Source: Geopseudomonas sagittaria (GTDB lineage Bacteria; Pseudomonadota; Gammaproteobacteria; Pseudomonadales; Pseudomonadaceae). From it: DNA of 64,000 nucleotides. The notes under the pieces were generated by a model, which saw only the letters and a program-made list of their open reading frames with translations, searched no databases and was not told the DNA's origin. Of the stretch, positions 18,718 through 27,323 are shown in pieces. Location: positions 1 to 64,000 of the forward strand of contig NZ_FOXM01000015.1 in NCBI RefSeq assembly GCF_900115715.1, read 5' to 3'. Every line of letters starts with the position of its first letter. Position 1 is the first letter of the stretch. The position numbers were made by a program, and so were the translations under genes.

Positions 18718-18855
18718 TCATGCGCCGAGCACGCGGTAGGCCAGGTAGGGCAACGAACCGGCGATACCTGCTGTGGTCGACGCGCGGTACTCGACGATCT
18801 CGAAGCCGTCGGTGCGGATGGGGCTGTGCTGTTCGATCTTGCTCTGGGCGTTCAT
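18718..18855 (-). pseudogene. hpd: remnant of 4-hydroxyphenylpyruvate dioxygenase (hpd), N-terminal 24 codons
   Basis: A 45-codon ORF begins MNAQSKIEQHSPIRTDGFEI and continues VEYRA; this is the pseudomonad HPPD N-terminus (MNA-x-x-KIEQHNPIGTDGFEFVEF in relatives). After about 24 codons the similarity stops and the frame runs into an unrelated tail (STTAGIAGSLPYLAYRVLGA) and a TGA. HPPD is normally about 357 residues, so more than 90% is missing, apparently by deletion. The upstream region keeps a PhhR box at 19041-19058, which is where an hpd promoter would be. Identification rests on a short match. Confidence 0.65.
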
Positions 18856-19040
18856 GGCGCCTCCACCTTGTTGTTGTGCGCAAGCCGCTGGCGCGGCCTG
18901 GATGGCTGCATATCACCCGGTGTCGCCCTTCTGAACAAGCCGCCTGCCCCTCCCGGAGTCCCCCGCAGGCCGGCGCAAGTGGCACGTTTTCATTACAGCG
19001 GCTACGGAGGTACGCCACGTCACACATCCAGCGTCAATAC

Positions 19041-19058
19041 CGTAACGAATTTGTTACA
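19041..19058. promoter_or_regulatory. PhhR/TyrR box upstream of the hpd remnant
   Basis: CGTAACGAATTTGTTACA is an excellent match to TGTAAA-N6-TTTACA and a near-perfect palindrome (GTAAC/GTTAC). It is 186 bases upstream of the hpd remnant and 84 bases upstream of the MATE gene on the other strand. The rest of 18472-19141 carries no other gene I can support. Confidence 0.75.
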
Positions 19059-19141
19059 ACCGAATGCCCGAGCGCGCGGCCGGCCATGCCTGCGGCTTCT
19101 GCGGTAAACTGCCCGGCCCCTCGCCTGAGACCCGCCTGCCC

Positions 19142-20467
19142 ATGCTCGAGCGCCAGCGCCTGCGCCAGATCCTCGTCCTCGGCCTGCCGATCATCGGCGG
19201 CATGCTCAGCCAGAGCCTGATCAATCTGGTGGACGCGGCCATGGTCGGGCACCTGGGCGAGATCGCCCTGGCCGGGGTGGGCATCGGCAGCTATGCGAAC
19301 TTCATGGCCATCGCCCTGGTCATGGGCCTCGGCTCCGGAGTGCAGGCGCTGGTGGCGCGCCGACGTGGCGAGGGACGCCTGGATCAGGAGGCCACCCCGC
19401 TCAACGCCGGCCTGCTGCTGGCCCTGCTGGTCGGCCTGCCGCTGGGGCTGCTCTGCTGGTGGGCGGCGCCCTGGATCATCGGCCTGCTGGCCTCGGACCC
19501 CGAGGTCGCGGCCGTCGGCGAGGATTACTTCCAGTGGCGGGTGCTGGCGGTGTGCGCGGTGGGGCTGAACTTCTCCTTCCGCGGCTTCTGGAACGGCAGC
19601 CATCGCTCGGGCATGTACCTGCGCATCCTGCTCGGCATGCACCTGTGCAATGCCGCCCTCAGCTACTGCCTGATCCACGGCCTGTTCGGCCTGCCGGAGA
19701 TGGGCGCGGAAGGCTCGGGACTGGGCACCTGCATCGCCCTCTACCTGGGCTCGCTGGTCTACCTGGTGCAGACCTGGCGGGTCGCCCGCCAAGGCGGCTT
19801 CCTGCGCCGCCGGCCGCCGGCCATCGAGTTCCGGGTGCTGCTGCGCCTGGCGCTGCCCAACTCGCTGCACCAGTTCCTGTTCGCCACCGGCATCACCCTG
19901 CTGTTCTGGATCATCGCCCAGGTCGGCACCGCCGAACTGGCGGTGGCCCATGTGCTGATCAACCTGACCCTGCTGCTGATCCTGCCGGCCATCGGCCTGG
20001 GCATGGCGGCGACCACCCTGGTCAGCCACAGCCTCGGCGAGGGCGACGTCGACGCCGCCCACCGCTGGGGCTGGGAAGTGGTGCGCATCGCCGCTCTCGG
20101 GCTGGCCCTGCTGGGCGTGCCGTTCTGGCTGTTTCCGGCCGAGATCCTCGGCCTGTTCGTCAACGACCCCGCGCTGATCGAGCTGGGCACCCTGCCGCTG
20201 CGCCTGACCGGACTGGGCATGGTGCTGGATGCCGGTACCCTGGTGCTGACCCAGGCACTGCTCGGCGCCGGCGCCAGCCGCACGGTGATGGCGATCAGCC
20301 TGGGCAACCAGTGGCTGGTGCTGCTGCCGCTGACCTACCTGATCGGACCGGTGCTGGGTTACGGTCTGCTGGCGATCTGGAGCCTGTACATCCTGCAGCG
20401 CGGAATCATTTCGGCGATCTTTGCCCTGATGTGGCAGCGGCGCGGCTGGGCGCGGATCGAGCTATAG
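19142..20467 (+). CDS. MATE-family multidrug/Na+ efflux protein (NorM-like)
   Basis: 441 residues with 12 membrane helices in two related halves, the MATE architecture. The first helix LGLPIIGGMLSQSLINLVDAAMVGHLGEIALAGVG and the second-half AVAHVLINLTLLLILPAIGLGMAATTLVSHSLG carry the family's conserved features. It exports cationic compounds using Na+ or H+. Start at ATG 19142 gives the standard N-terminus (MLERQRLRQILVLGLP); no strong ribosome site is visible, and an upstream in-frame extension to 19064 overlaps the PhhR-box region and is unlikely. Confidence 0.9.
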   Translation: MLERQRLRQILVLGLPIIGGMLSQSLINLVDAAMVGHLGEIALAGVGIGSYANFMAIALVMGLGSGVQALVARRRGEGRLDQEATPLNAGLLLALLVGLPLGLLCWWAAPWIIGLLASDPEVAAVGEDYFQWRVLAVCAVGLNFSFRGFWNGSHRSGMYLRILLGMHLCNAALSYCLIHGLFGLPEMGAEGSGLGTCIALYLGSLVYLVQTWRVARQGGFLRRRPPAIEFRVLLRLALPNSLHQFLFATGITLLFWIIAQVGTAELAVAHVLINLTLLLILPAIGLGMAATTLVSHSLGEGDVDAAHRWGWEVVRIAALGLALLGVPFWLFPAEILGLFVNDPALIELGTLPLRLTGLGMVLDAGTLVLTQALLGAGASRTVMAISLGNQWLVLLPLTYLIGPVLGYGLLAIWSLYILQRGIISAIFALMWQRRGWARIEL

Positions 20468-20550
20468 CCGCCCGCCACTTGCGCAGTCGCCGCCCACAGA
20501 CGACGCTTGTAAAGACCAGGCTGGTGACAGCCACTGCTGCGGAGTTCGCC

Positions 20551-20796
20551 ATGACCGACAAGCACCCGCCCGCCGACAAGCCGGACGATGACGCCCAGCC
20601 ACTCACCCTCCGCCAGATGCTGCACAGCGTGCTGGCCGCCGCCCTCGGCGTGCAGAGCAACAAGAACCGCACGCGCGACTTCAGCCGCGGCAAGCCCAGC
20701 CACTTCATCGTCCTCGGCCTGCTGTTCACCGGCTTGTTCGTGCTGCTGCTGTTCGCCCTGGTCAAGCTGGTGCTGCACCTCAGCGGCGCCGACTAG
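20551..20796 (+). CDS. DUF2970 family small membrane protein
   Basis: 81 residues: a charged N-terminal half (PLTLRQMLHSVLAAALGVQSNKNRTRDF is the DUF2970 core) followed by HFIVLGLLFTGLFVLLLFALVKLVLHL, one membrane helix with the C-terminus at the membrane. Function of the family is unknown. The ATG at 20551 follows GCGGAG. It is 84 bases past the MATE gene and could be in its operon. Confidence 0.8.
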   Translation: MTDKHPPADKPDDDAQPLTLRQMLHSVLAAALGVQSNKNRTRDFSRGKPSHFIVLGLLFTGLFVLLLFALVKLVLHLSGAD

Positions 20797-20805
20797 CCAT
20801 GGCGG

Positions 20806-20922
20806 CTACTGCTGGCTGACCCACACCAGCGCGGCGACCACCACGATCAGGATCAGGGCCAGAGCGGCCCGGGCATCCACGGTGCTGTCCGGAGTATGCA
20901 GTTTGCTGTGCTGATTCATCAT
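20806..20922 (-). CDS. 38-aa single-pass membrane peptide
   Basis: Reads MMNQHSKLHTPDSTVDARAA, then a hydrophobic helix (LALILIVVVAALVWV) and SQQ-stop. A GAGGGGGGAC ribosome site sits just upstream of the double ATG. It converges on the DUF2970 gene with a 9-base gap. Short soluble N-terminus plus one C-terminal helix is typical of small regulatory membrane peptides; I do not recognise a family. Codon use matches the neighbouring core genes, which supports a real gene. Confidence 0.6.
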   Translation of the reverse strand: MMNQHSKLHTPDSTVDARAALALILIVVVAALVWVSQQ

Positions 20923-21065
20923 GAGTCCCCCCTCGATGTGCCTATCAGCCAGTCAAGTCCGGAACGCGGACAAACTCAAGGCGCCCCCTCGCACCGCCTG
21001 GCTGGCGGGAGAACATGCTAGGATTTGCAAAACACATCACAAAACAACACCGGCGGCGTCGCAAC

Positions 21066-22637
21066 ATGCACCTCCCCTCCGTGTTCAGGCTCGACCTGCG
21101 CCGCCTGATACTGCTGTTCGCGGTGACCACGGCCTTGCTCACTTTGGCGAACACCTTCTATGCCAGCTATCTGGCCCAGCGCGACCTGCTGATCCGCCAG
21201 ACCCTGGAAACCAACCGGGTGTATGCCGCCAAGCTGGCGGACAGCACCGAAGGCCTGCTGAACCTGGCCCGCCAGCAACTGGCCTACAGCGTGGCCGTGC
21301 TGGCCCCGGTCTTCGACCAGCCGCAGAAGCTGGCGACGGAAACCGAGCGGCTGAAGACCCAGACCAGCATCTTCAACTCGACCTACGTGGTGCGCGCCGA
21401 CCGCAGCCTGCTGGCGATCTCGCCGCGGGCGCTGGCCGAACCGGGCGGCGTGATCGACAGCGACGGCGCGCGGGAAGCCGTGGCAGTGCGCCAGCCGCTG
21501 GTCAGCCAGCCCTTCGTGTCGGCCAGCGGGCGCCTGGTGATCGCCGTGTCGCACCCGGTCTTCGCCACCGACGGTCACTATCTCGGCTATGTCGGCGGCT
21601 CCATCTACCTGCGCGAGCGCAGCGCCCTCGACGTCCTGCTCAGCGACCACCACTACCGCGACGGCTCCAGCCTGTTCGTGGTCGATCGCCAGCGCCACAT
21701 CCTGTACCACCAGGACACCGAACGAGTCGGTGAAACCATGCCCGGCAACCCGGTCATCGATGCAGCCATCGGCGGCAACGCCGGCGCCCTGCGGGTGACC
21801 GATGCAGAAGGCATCGACACGCTCGCCGGCTACGCTCCGGTCACCAGCACCGGCTGGGTGATTGTCGCGCAGCGCCCCACCGCGACCACCCTGGCCAAGC
21901 TGCATGGGCTGATGCTGGAGATCCTGCGCAACAGCCTTCCGGTGTCGCTGCTGACCCTGCTGTGCATCTGGTGGCTGGCGCGGCTGATTGCCCGGCCGCT
22001 CTGGAAACTGGCCAGCAGCGCCCGGCACATGGACTCGCAGGCGGCCGCCGAACAGATCCACCAGGTCAGCTCCTGGTATTTCGAGGCCGCCGAGCTCAAG
22101 CGCGCCATGCTGGCCGGGCTGGCCCAGTTCAACCACAAGATCGGCCAGCTCAATCACGACTCGATCACCGACCCGCTGACCGGCCTGCTCAACCGCCGCG
22201 GCATGCTGGCACGGCTGGAGCAATGGCAGGCGGGCAACCGCCCCTTTGCGGTCATCGCCATCGATGTCGACCACTTCAAGCAGGTCAACGACAGCCTCGG
22301 CCATGACGCCGGCGACCAGATGCTCCGCCAGCTGGCGCAACTGATGGAACAGGTGGCGCGCAGCAACGATGTGCTGTGCCGCAATGGCGGCGAAGAGTTC
22401 ATGGTCCTGCTGCCGGAGACGTCCCTGGCGGATGCCTGTGCGGTGGCCGAGCGCCTGCGCCAGTGCGTGGCCGACAGCCCGATCCCCGAGGGCATGACGG
22501 TGACCATCTCCCTGGGCGTCGCCCACTGCCCGGCGAGCAGCGCCGGCATCGAGCATGCGCTGAAACAGGCGGACCAGGCGCTCTATGTCGCCAAGCACCA
22601 GGGACGCAACCGGGTGGTGACGGCCGGGGCGGCCTAG
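21066..22637 (+). CDS. membrane diguanylate cyclase with dCACHE sensor
   Basis: 523 residues: membrane helix at about 12-32, a periplasmic dCACHE-type sensor (about 35-280), a second helix near 285-310, a short HAMP-like linker, and a C-terminal GGDEF domain (about 350-520). The active site is intact as NGGEEFMVLLPE, and an inhibitory I-site RSND lies five residues before it, so product feedback by c-di-GMP is expected. It would make c-di-GMP in response to a periplasmic ligand. Start at ATG 21066 (MHLPSVFRLDL) rather than 21015, because it puts the first helix close to the N-terminus. Confidence 0.92.
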   Translation: MHLPSVFRLDLRRLILLFAVTTALLTLANTFYASYLAQRDLLIRQTLETNRVYAAKLADSTEGLLNLARQQLAYSVAVLAPVFDQPQKLATETERLKTQTSIFNSTYVVRADRSLLAISPRALAEPGGVIDSDGAREAVAVRQPLVSQPFVSASGRLVIAVSHPVFATDGHYLGYVGGSIYLRERSALDVLLSDHHYRDGSSLFVVDRQRHILYHQDTERVGETMPGNPVIDAAIGGNAGALRVTDAEGIDTLAGYAPVTSTGWVIVAQRPTATTLAKLHGLMLEILRNSLPVSLLTLLCIWWLARLIARPLWKLASSARHMDSQAAAEQIHQVSSWYFEAAELKRAMLAGLAQFNHKIGQLNHDSITDPLTGLLNRRGMLARLEQWQAGNRPFAVIAIDVDHFKQVNDSLGHDAGDQMLRQLAQLMEQVARSNDVLCRNGGEEFMVLLPETSLADACAVAERLRQCVADSPIPEGMTVTISLGVAHCPASSAGIEHALKQADQALYVAKHQGRNRVVTAGAA

Positions 22638-22871
22638 CCGCCCGCGGCACCGCGCACGGCTTGCTCAGAGCGGGTCACGCGGGCCGCGCTTATCTAGTTT
22701 GGTTATGTACATATAGTTATTCTTCACTTTCTTGCATAAAAACGAGCTGCTATCGTGCGCCACACTCCATCGGAGTGCACCGCCGTGCGCGCAACCGATG
22801 CACCATGCGGACCCGCCATCGCCCCGCAGAGAGCGCCGCAGTTCGCTGACAGCCTGAGAGCAGACCATTAC
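22638..22871 (+). promoter_or_regulatory. cysI upstream region
   Basis: A 234-bp gap with a strongly AT-rich stretch (about 22690-22745, including GGTTATGTACATATAG and TTGCATAAAAACG) in otherwise GC-rich DNA, consistent with a promoter. CysB-type activators bind AT-rich sequence of this kind, but no specific site can be assigned by eye. Confidence 0.4.
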
Positions 22872-24530
22872 ATGTACGTATACGACGAATACGATCAACG
22901 GATCATCGAGGAGCGGGTCGCGCAGTTCCGCGGCCAGACCGCCCGCTACCTGGCCGGCGAACTGGGCGAAGAGGAATTCCGCCCGCTGCGCCTGCAGAAC
23001 GGCCTGTATGTGCAGCGCCACGCGCCCATGCTGCGCGTCTGCGTGCCCTACGGCCTGCTCTCCGCCCCCCAGCTGCGCATGCTCGCCAAGCTGGCCCGCG
23101 ACTACGACAAGAACTACGCCCACATCAGCACCCGCCAGAACGTCCAGTACAACTGGCCGAAGCTGGAGGACGTGCCGGACATGCTCGCCGAACTGGCCAG
23201 CGTGCAGATGCACGCCATCCAGACCAGCGGCAACTGCATCCGCAACGTGACCACCGACCAGTTCGCCGGCGTCGCCGCCGACGAGGTGATCGACCCGCGC
23301 CCGTGGTGCGAGATCATCCGCCAGTGGGCCACCTTCCACCCGGAATTCGCCCACCTGCCGCGCAAGTTCAAGATCGCCGTGAACGGCTCGGCCGCCGACC
23401 GCGCCGCCATCGAGGTGCACGACATCGGCCTGGAGCCGGTGCGCAACGCCGCCGGCGAACTGGGCTTCCGCGTGCTGGTCGGCGGCGGCCTGGGCCGGAC
23501 CCCGATCGTCGGCAGCTTCATCAACGAATTCCTGCCCTGGCAGCACCTGCTGACCTACCTGGAAGCCATCCTGCGCGTGTACAACCGTTACGGTCGCCGT
23601 GACAACAAGTACAAGGCGCGCATCAAGATCCTGGTCAAGGCGCTGACCCCGGAAGTGTTCGCCGAGCGCGTCGCCGCCGAGTGGGCGCACCTCAAGGACG
23701 GCCCGGCCACCCTGACCGACGCCGAACTGCAGCGCGTGGCCCAGCACTTCGTCGACCCGGCCTACCAGGCCCTGCAGGACCAGAGCGCTGCGCTGGCCGC
23801 CCTGGACGCCGAGCACCCGGGCTTCGCCCGCTGGCGTTCGCGCAACGTGGTCGCCCACAAGAAGCCGGGCTACGCCGCCGTCACCCTGTCGCTCAAGCCG
23901 ACCGGCATCGCCCCCGGCGACGTCACCGACAAGCAGTTCGACGCCATCGCCGACCTGGCCGAGCGTTACAGCTTCGGCGAGGCGCGCACCAGCCACGAGC
24001 AGAACATCATCCTCGCCGACGTCGAGCAGGCCCAGCTGTTCGCCCTGTGGAACGAGCTGCGCGAGCTGGGCCTGGCCACGCCGAACATCGGCCTGCTGAC
24101 CGACATCATCTGCTGCCCGGGCGGCGACTTCTGCTCGCTGGCCAACGCCAAGTCGATCCCGATCGCCGAAGCCATCCAGCGCCGCTTCGACGACCTCGAC
24201 TACGTGTTCGACCTCGGCGAGATAGACCTGAACATCTCCGGCTGCATGAACGCCTGCGGTCACCACCACATCGGCAACATCGGCATCCTCGGCGTCGACA
24301 AGAAGGGCGAGGAGTTCTACCAGGTGTCGCTGGGCGGCGAAGCCGGCCGCAACGCCAGCCTCGGCCAGATCCTCGGCCCGTCCTTCGCCCAGGACGACAT
24401 GGCCGACGTGATCGCCAAGGTCATCGAGGTCTACGTGGAGAAGCGCAACGAAGACGAGCGTTTCATCGATACCTTCCGCCGTATCGGCATCGAGACCTTC
24501 AAGGAGCGCGTCTATGCAAAGAATCATTAA
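22872..24530 (+). CDS. cysI: assimilatory sulfite reductase hemoprotein subunit (nitrite/sulfite reductase family)
   Basis: 552 residues, the length of pseudomonad CysI. It reduces sulfite to sulfide for cysteine synthesis. The siroheme/4Fe-4S ligands are visible as CCPGGDFCSLAN (near residue 415) and SGCMNACGHHHIGNIG (near 457-472); HISTRQNVQYNW and TSGNCIRNVTTD are conserved siroheme-pocket segments. Start ATG 22872 gives MYVYDEYDQRIIEERV, matching relatives; an upstream in-frame reading from 22755 is not supported. It overlaps the DUF934 gene by 17 bases, a conserved pair. Confidence 0.93.
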   Translation: MYVYDEYDQRIIEERVAQFRGQTARYLAGELGEEEFRPLRLQNGLYVQRHAPMLRVCVPYGLLSAPQLRMLAKLARDYDKNYAHISTRQNVQYNWPKLEDVPDMLAELASVQMHAIQTSGNCIRNVTTDQFAGVAADEVIDPRPWCEIIRQWATFHPEFAHLPRKFKIAVNGSAADRAAIEVHDIGLEPVRNAAGELGFRVLVGGGLGRTPIVGSFINEFLPWQHLLTYLEAILRVYNRYGRRDNKYKARIKILVKALTPEVFAERVAAEWAHLKDGPATLTDAELQRVAQHFVDPAYQALQDQSAALAALDAEHPGFARWRSRNVVAHKKPGYAAVTLSLKPTGIAPGDVTDKQFDAIADLAERYSFGEARTSHEQNIILADVEQAQLFALWNELRELGLATPNIGLLTDIICCPGGDFCSLANAKSIPIAEAIQRRFDDLDYVFDLGEIDLNISGCMNACGHHHIGNIGILGVDKKGEEFYQVSLGGEAGRNASLGQILGPSFAQDDMADVIAKVIEVYVEKRNEDERFIDTFRRIGIETFKERVYAKNH

Positions 24531-25008
24531 GAACGGCGAAGTCATCGACGAGCGCTGGCACCTGCTGCCGGCCGACGCCAGCCTCGACGGCATCTCCAAC
24601 AGCGACGACCTGATCGTGCCGCTGGGCCTGTGGCTGGAATCCAGCCACGCCCTCAAGGTGCGCGACGGCGGCCTGGGCGTGTGGCTGCAGAGCCACGAGC
24701 AGATCGAGGACATCGTCGACGACCTCAAGTACTTCCAGGTCATCGCCCTCGACTTCCCCGCGTTCACCGACGGCCGCCACTTCTCCAGCGCCCGCCTGCT
24801 GCGCGAGCGCTATGGCTACCAGGGCGAGATCCGCGCCATCGGCGACGTGCTGCGCGACCAGCTGTTCTTCATGCAGCGCTGCGGCTTCGACGCCTTCGCC
24901 GTGCGCCCGGACCGCGACCCGTACGACGCGCTGAAGGGCCTGTCGGACTTCTCGGTGACCTACCAGACCGGAGTCGACCAGCCGCTGCCGCTGTTCCGCC
25001 GCCGCTGA
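24514..25008 (+). CDS. DUF934 protein, partner of sulfite reductase
   Basis: 164 residues, full length for DUF934. Conserved segments are LLPADASLDGI, VPLGLWLESS and YFQVIALDFPAFTDGRHFSSARLLRERYGYQGEIRAIGDVLRDQLFFMQRCGFDAF. The gene begins inside the end of cysI with an AAGGAG ribosome site seven bases upstream, so it is co-translated. The family is always found beside CysI in proteobacteria and is thought to help assimilatory sulfite reduction, but no enzyme activity is established. Confidence 0.9.
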   Translation: MQRIIKNGEVIDERWHLLPADASLDGISNSDDLIVPLGLWLESSHALKVRDGGLGVWLQSHEQIEDIVDDLKYFQVIALDFPAFTDGRHFSSARLLRERYGYQGEIRAIGDVLRDQLFFMQRCGFDAFAVRPDRDPYDALKGLSDFSVTYQTGVDQPLPLFRRR

Positions 25009-25024
25009 GTTCCGCCCCGTCAGC

Positions 25025-25056
25025 AAAAAGCCCCGCTCATGAGCGGGGCTTTTTGT
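25025..25056 (+). terminator. rho-independent terminator of cysI-DUF934
   Basis: AGCCCCGCTC/GAGCGGGGCT stem (25029-25050) with a 2-base loop, preceded by A5 and followed by TTTTG. Textbook form, 20 bases past the DUF934 stop; usable in both directions. Confidence 0.92.
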
Positions 25057-25078
25057 TGTGCATCTGTCGATTAGGCGC

Positions 25079-25278
25079 AGAGCCTGTTCACGATCTCGCG
25101 AGCTAGAGCCAGGCAAGGTGAAGTCGGTTGAGGAAGCGGAGTTTGCTGGGTGTAAATGGGCATGACTCGCTCCGCTCGCCCCTTCGGGGCCGCCCTTGCG
25201 GGCGTTCAGTGGCAAGTCACTGTCCGAAACCGATTTCAACGCCGCATGGCCGACGCGCAGCAGATCGTGGCAGGCTCT
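25079..25278. mobile_element. MITE-like element with terminal inverted repeats
   Basis: A 200-bp non-coding segment whose ends are AGAGCCTGTTCACGATCT and, inverted, AGAGCCTGCCACGATCTGCT: an imperfect terminal repeat of about 18 bp. The inside (AGGAAGCGGAGTTTGCTGG, AACGCCGCATGGCCGACGCG) resembles the ends of IS elements seen in pseudomonads, without any transposase. It lies tightly between the cysI terminator and the acuI stop codon. No clear target duplication is visible. Confidence 0.6.
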
Positions 25279-26276
25279 CAGTCGATGCGCACCAGCATGC
25301 GCCCTACCATCCGCCCGGCGAGAATCTGGCTGATCGCCTCGGGCAACTCCTCCAGCGTGATCTCCCGAGCCAGCTGCTCCAGGGTCTCGAGCTTCCACGG
25401 CCCGGCCAGCTTCTCCCACATGGCCGCCTTGACCGCGCGCGGCAGCTCCACCGAATCGACGCCGAGCAGGTTGACGCCGCGCAGGATGAACGGCAGCACC
25501 GAGGCCGTGGCCATGTCCGCCCCGGCGGTCAGACCGCAGCAGGCCACGCTGGCGCCGTACTGCAACGACTTGACCACGTTGAACAGCAGATCGCCGCCCA
25601 CCGAATCCACCGCCCCGGCCCACTGCATCTTCAGCAGCGGCTTATCGGTCCCCTCGCGCAGTACCGCACGGTCGATGATCTGCTGCGCACCGAGGCGATG
25701 GAGGAACTCGACCTGCTGCAGCTTGCCGGTGGAGGCCGCCACGGTGTAGCCGAGATGGGTCAACAACAGCACCGCGACGCTGCCCACGCCGCCGCAGGCG
25801 CCGGTGACCAGCACCGAACCGGCGTCAGCATCGAGACCGACGTGCTGCAGCTTGTCCACGCACAAGCCGGCGGTAAGGCCGGCAGTGCCCAGCAACATCG
25901 CCTCGCGCGGCCCCATGCCGACCGGGCAGCGCACCACCCAGGCGGCCGGCACGCGGATGTACTGGGCAAAGCCGCCGGGCGTATTCACGCCGAGATCGTA
26001 GCCGGTGACGATCACCTGATCGCCCGGCTGGAACTCGGCGGAGGCGGACTCCACCACCTCGCCGGCGGCATCGATGCCGGGAGTATGCGGATAGTGGCGA
26101 GTCACCCCGCGAGCACCGGTGGCGGACAGCGCATCCTTGTAGTTGAGCGAGGAGTAGCGCACGCGAATCAGCACCTCCCCCGCCGGCAGGTCGGCAAGAT
26201 CGCGCTCGATCACCTGCTGATCGAATACCCCGGGGCGACTCTCGGTGACCCACAAGGCCCTGAAACGACTCATCAT
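25278..26276 (-). CDS. acuI: YhdH/AcuI-type NADPH acrylyl-CoA/quinone oxidoreductase
   Basis: 332-residue medium-chain dehydrogenase/reductase. N-terminal substrate segment VRYSSLNYKDALSATG and PHTPGIDAAGEVVES, and NADPH-binding VLVTGACGGVGSVAV (about residues 153-167), are characteristic of YhdH/AcuI. These enzymes reduce acrylyl-CoA or related enones to propionyl-CoA, with a detoxifying role. No zinc ligands, as expected. The stop touches the MITE-like element, and the gene lies 24 bases after sohB on the same strand, so the two probably share a transcript. Confidence 0.88.
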   Translation of the reverse strand: MMSRFRALWVTESRPGVFDQQVIERDLADLPAGEVLIRVRYSSLNYKDALSATGARGVTRHYPHTPGIDAAGEVVESASAEFQPGDQVIVTGYDLGVNTPGGFAQYIRVPAAWVVRCPVGMGPREAMLLGTAGLTAGLCVDKLQHVGLDADAGSVLVTGACGGVGSVAVLLLTHLGYTVAASTGKLQQVEFLHRLGAQQIIDRAVLREGTDKPLLKMQWAGAVDSVGGDLLFNVVKSLQYGASVACCGLTAGADMATASVLPFILRGVNLLGVDSVELPRAVKAAMWEKLAGPWKLETLEQLAREITLEELPEAISQILAGRMVGRMLVRID

Positions 26277-26300
26277 CGACTCCTCGCTGCGAAAATGGGA

Positions 26301-27323
26301 TTACTGCCAGAAACGCGGTTGGGAAAGACGGCTCCACCAGCGCACCAGCACGGTGTCGAGCACCATGCTGGTGGCCAGGCCGACGCGCTCCTGCAGGCTC
26401 TTCTTTTCGTGGTAGCGCAGCTGGAACAGTTCGACGTGCTGAGCACGCTCGGCCAGGTACTCGTCGCTGGTCTTCAGCTCGTCGACCAGATGCTTGCCCA
26501 GCGCCGCCTGGCCGAGCCAGACCTCGCCGGTGGCGACCTCGTCGATGGCCAGCTGCGGGCGGTAGCGGGCAACGAAGTTCTTGAACAGCTCGTGGGTGAT
26601 GTCCAGGTCTTCCTGGAACTTCTCGCGGCCCTTGTCGGTATTCTCGCCGAACACGGTCAGGGTGCGCTTGTACTCGCCAGCGGTGAGCACCTCGAAGTCG
26701 ATGGCGTGCTTCTTCAGCAGACGGTGGAAGTTGGGCAGCTGGGCGACCACGCCGATGGAGCCGAGGATGGCGAAGGGCGCGGCGAGAATCTTCTCGCCGA
26801 TGCAGGCCATCATGTAGCCGCCGCTGGCGGCCACCTTGTCGACGCACACGGTCAGCGGCACGCCGGCCTGGCGGATGCGCGCCAGCTGCGAGGCGGCCAG
26901 GCCGTAGCTGTGCACCATGCCGCCGCCGCTCTCCAGACGCACCACCACCTCGTCCTGCGGGGTGGCCAGGGTCAGCAGCGCGGTGACTTCATGGCGCAGG
27001 TGCTCGCCGGCCGAGGCCTTGATGTCGCCGTCGAAGTCCAGCACGTAGACCCGCGGCTTGTGGCCGGCGGCCTTCTTCTCGGCCTTCTCGGCCTTGGCCT
27101 CCTGCTTGCGCAGCGCCTTGAGATGTTCCTTGTCCAGCACGCCGTCCTGCAGGCGGTCGCGCAGGCTCTTGTAGAAGTCATTGAGCTTGTGCACATCCAG
27201 ATGCCCACCGGCACGCCGTTCGCGTTGGCGCATCACGGCAATGGCGACCAGGACGATGAGGATGGCCACCAGCACGGTCGCCGTCCTGGCCAGGAAACCG
27301 GCATACTCGACAAGAAACTCCAC
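26301..27323 (-). CDS. sohB: inner-membrane serine protease SohB
   Basis: 340 residues, the normal SohB length, S49 peptidase family. One N-terminal membrane helix (TVLVAILIVLVAIAVM, about residues 15-31), a basic/coiled linker, then the protease domain with LESGGGMVHSYGLAASQL, catalytic Ser in KVAASGGYMMACIG and the dyad Lys in the GEYKRTLTVFGENT segment. The start is GTG at 27321-27323 with AAGGAG six bases upstream, which gives the canonical N-terminus; the longer reading to 27434 has no support. It likely cleaves signal peptides or membrane protein fragments. Confidence 0.92.
   Translation of the reverse strand: MEFLVEYAGFLARTATVLVAILIVLVAIAVMRQRERRAGGHLDVHKLNDFYKSLRDRLQDGVLDKEHLKALRKQEAKAEKAEKKAAGHKPRVYVLDFDGDIKASAGEHLRHEVTALLTLATPQDEVVVRLESGGGMVHSYGLAASQLARIRQAGVPLTVCVDKVAASGGYMMACIGEKILAAPFAILGSIGVVAQLPNFHRLLKKHAIDFEVLTAGEYKRTLTVFGENTDKGREKFQEDLDITHELFKNFVARYRPQLAIDEVATGEVWLGQAALGKHLVDELKTSDEYLAERAQHVELFQLRYHEKKSLQERVGLATSMVLDTVLVRWWSRLSQPRFWQ

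Noticed and set aside
18560..19027. 155-codon minus-strand frame over the hpd remnant
   Set aside because: Arg/Ser-rich product without motifs; the hpd-like frame explains the region better.
22665..24767. 700-codon open frame on the minus strand opposite cysI
   Set aside because: It is the mirror frame of a clear cysI gene in high-GC DNA and its product is low-complexity with no domain.
25060..25280. attC site near the MITE-like element
   Set aside because: The ends are terminal inverted repeats of a transposon type, with no R/L box arrangement.
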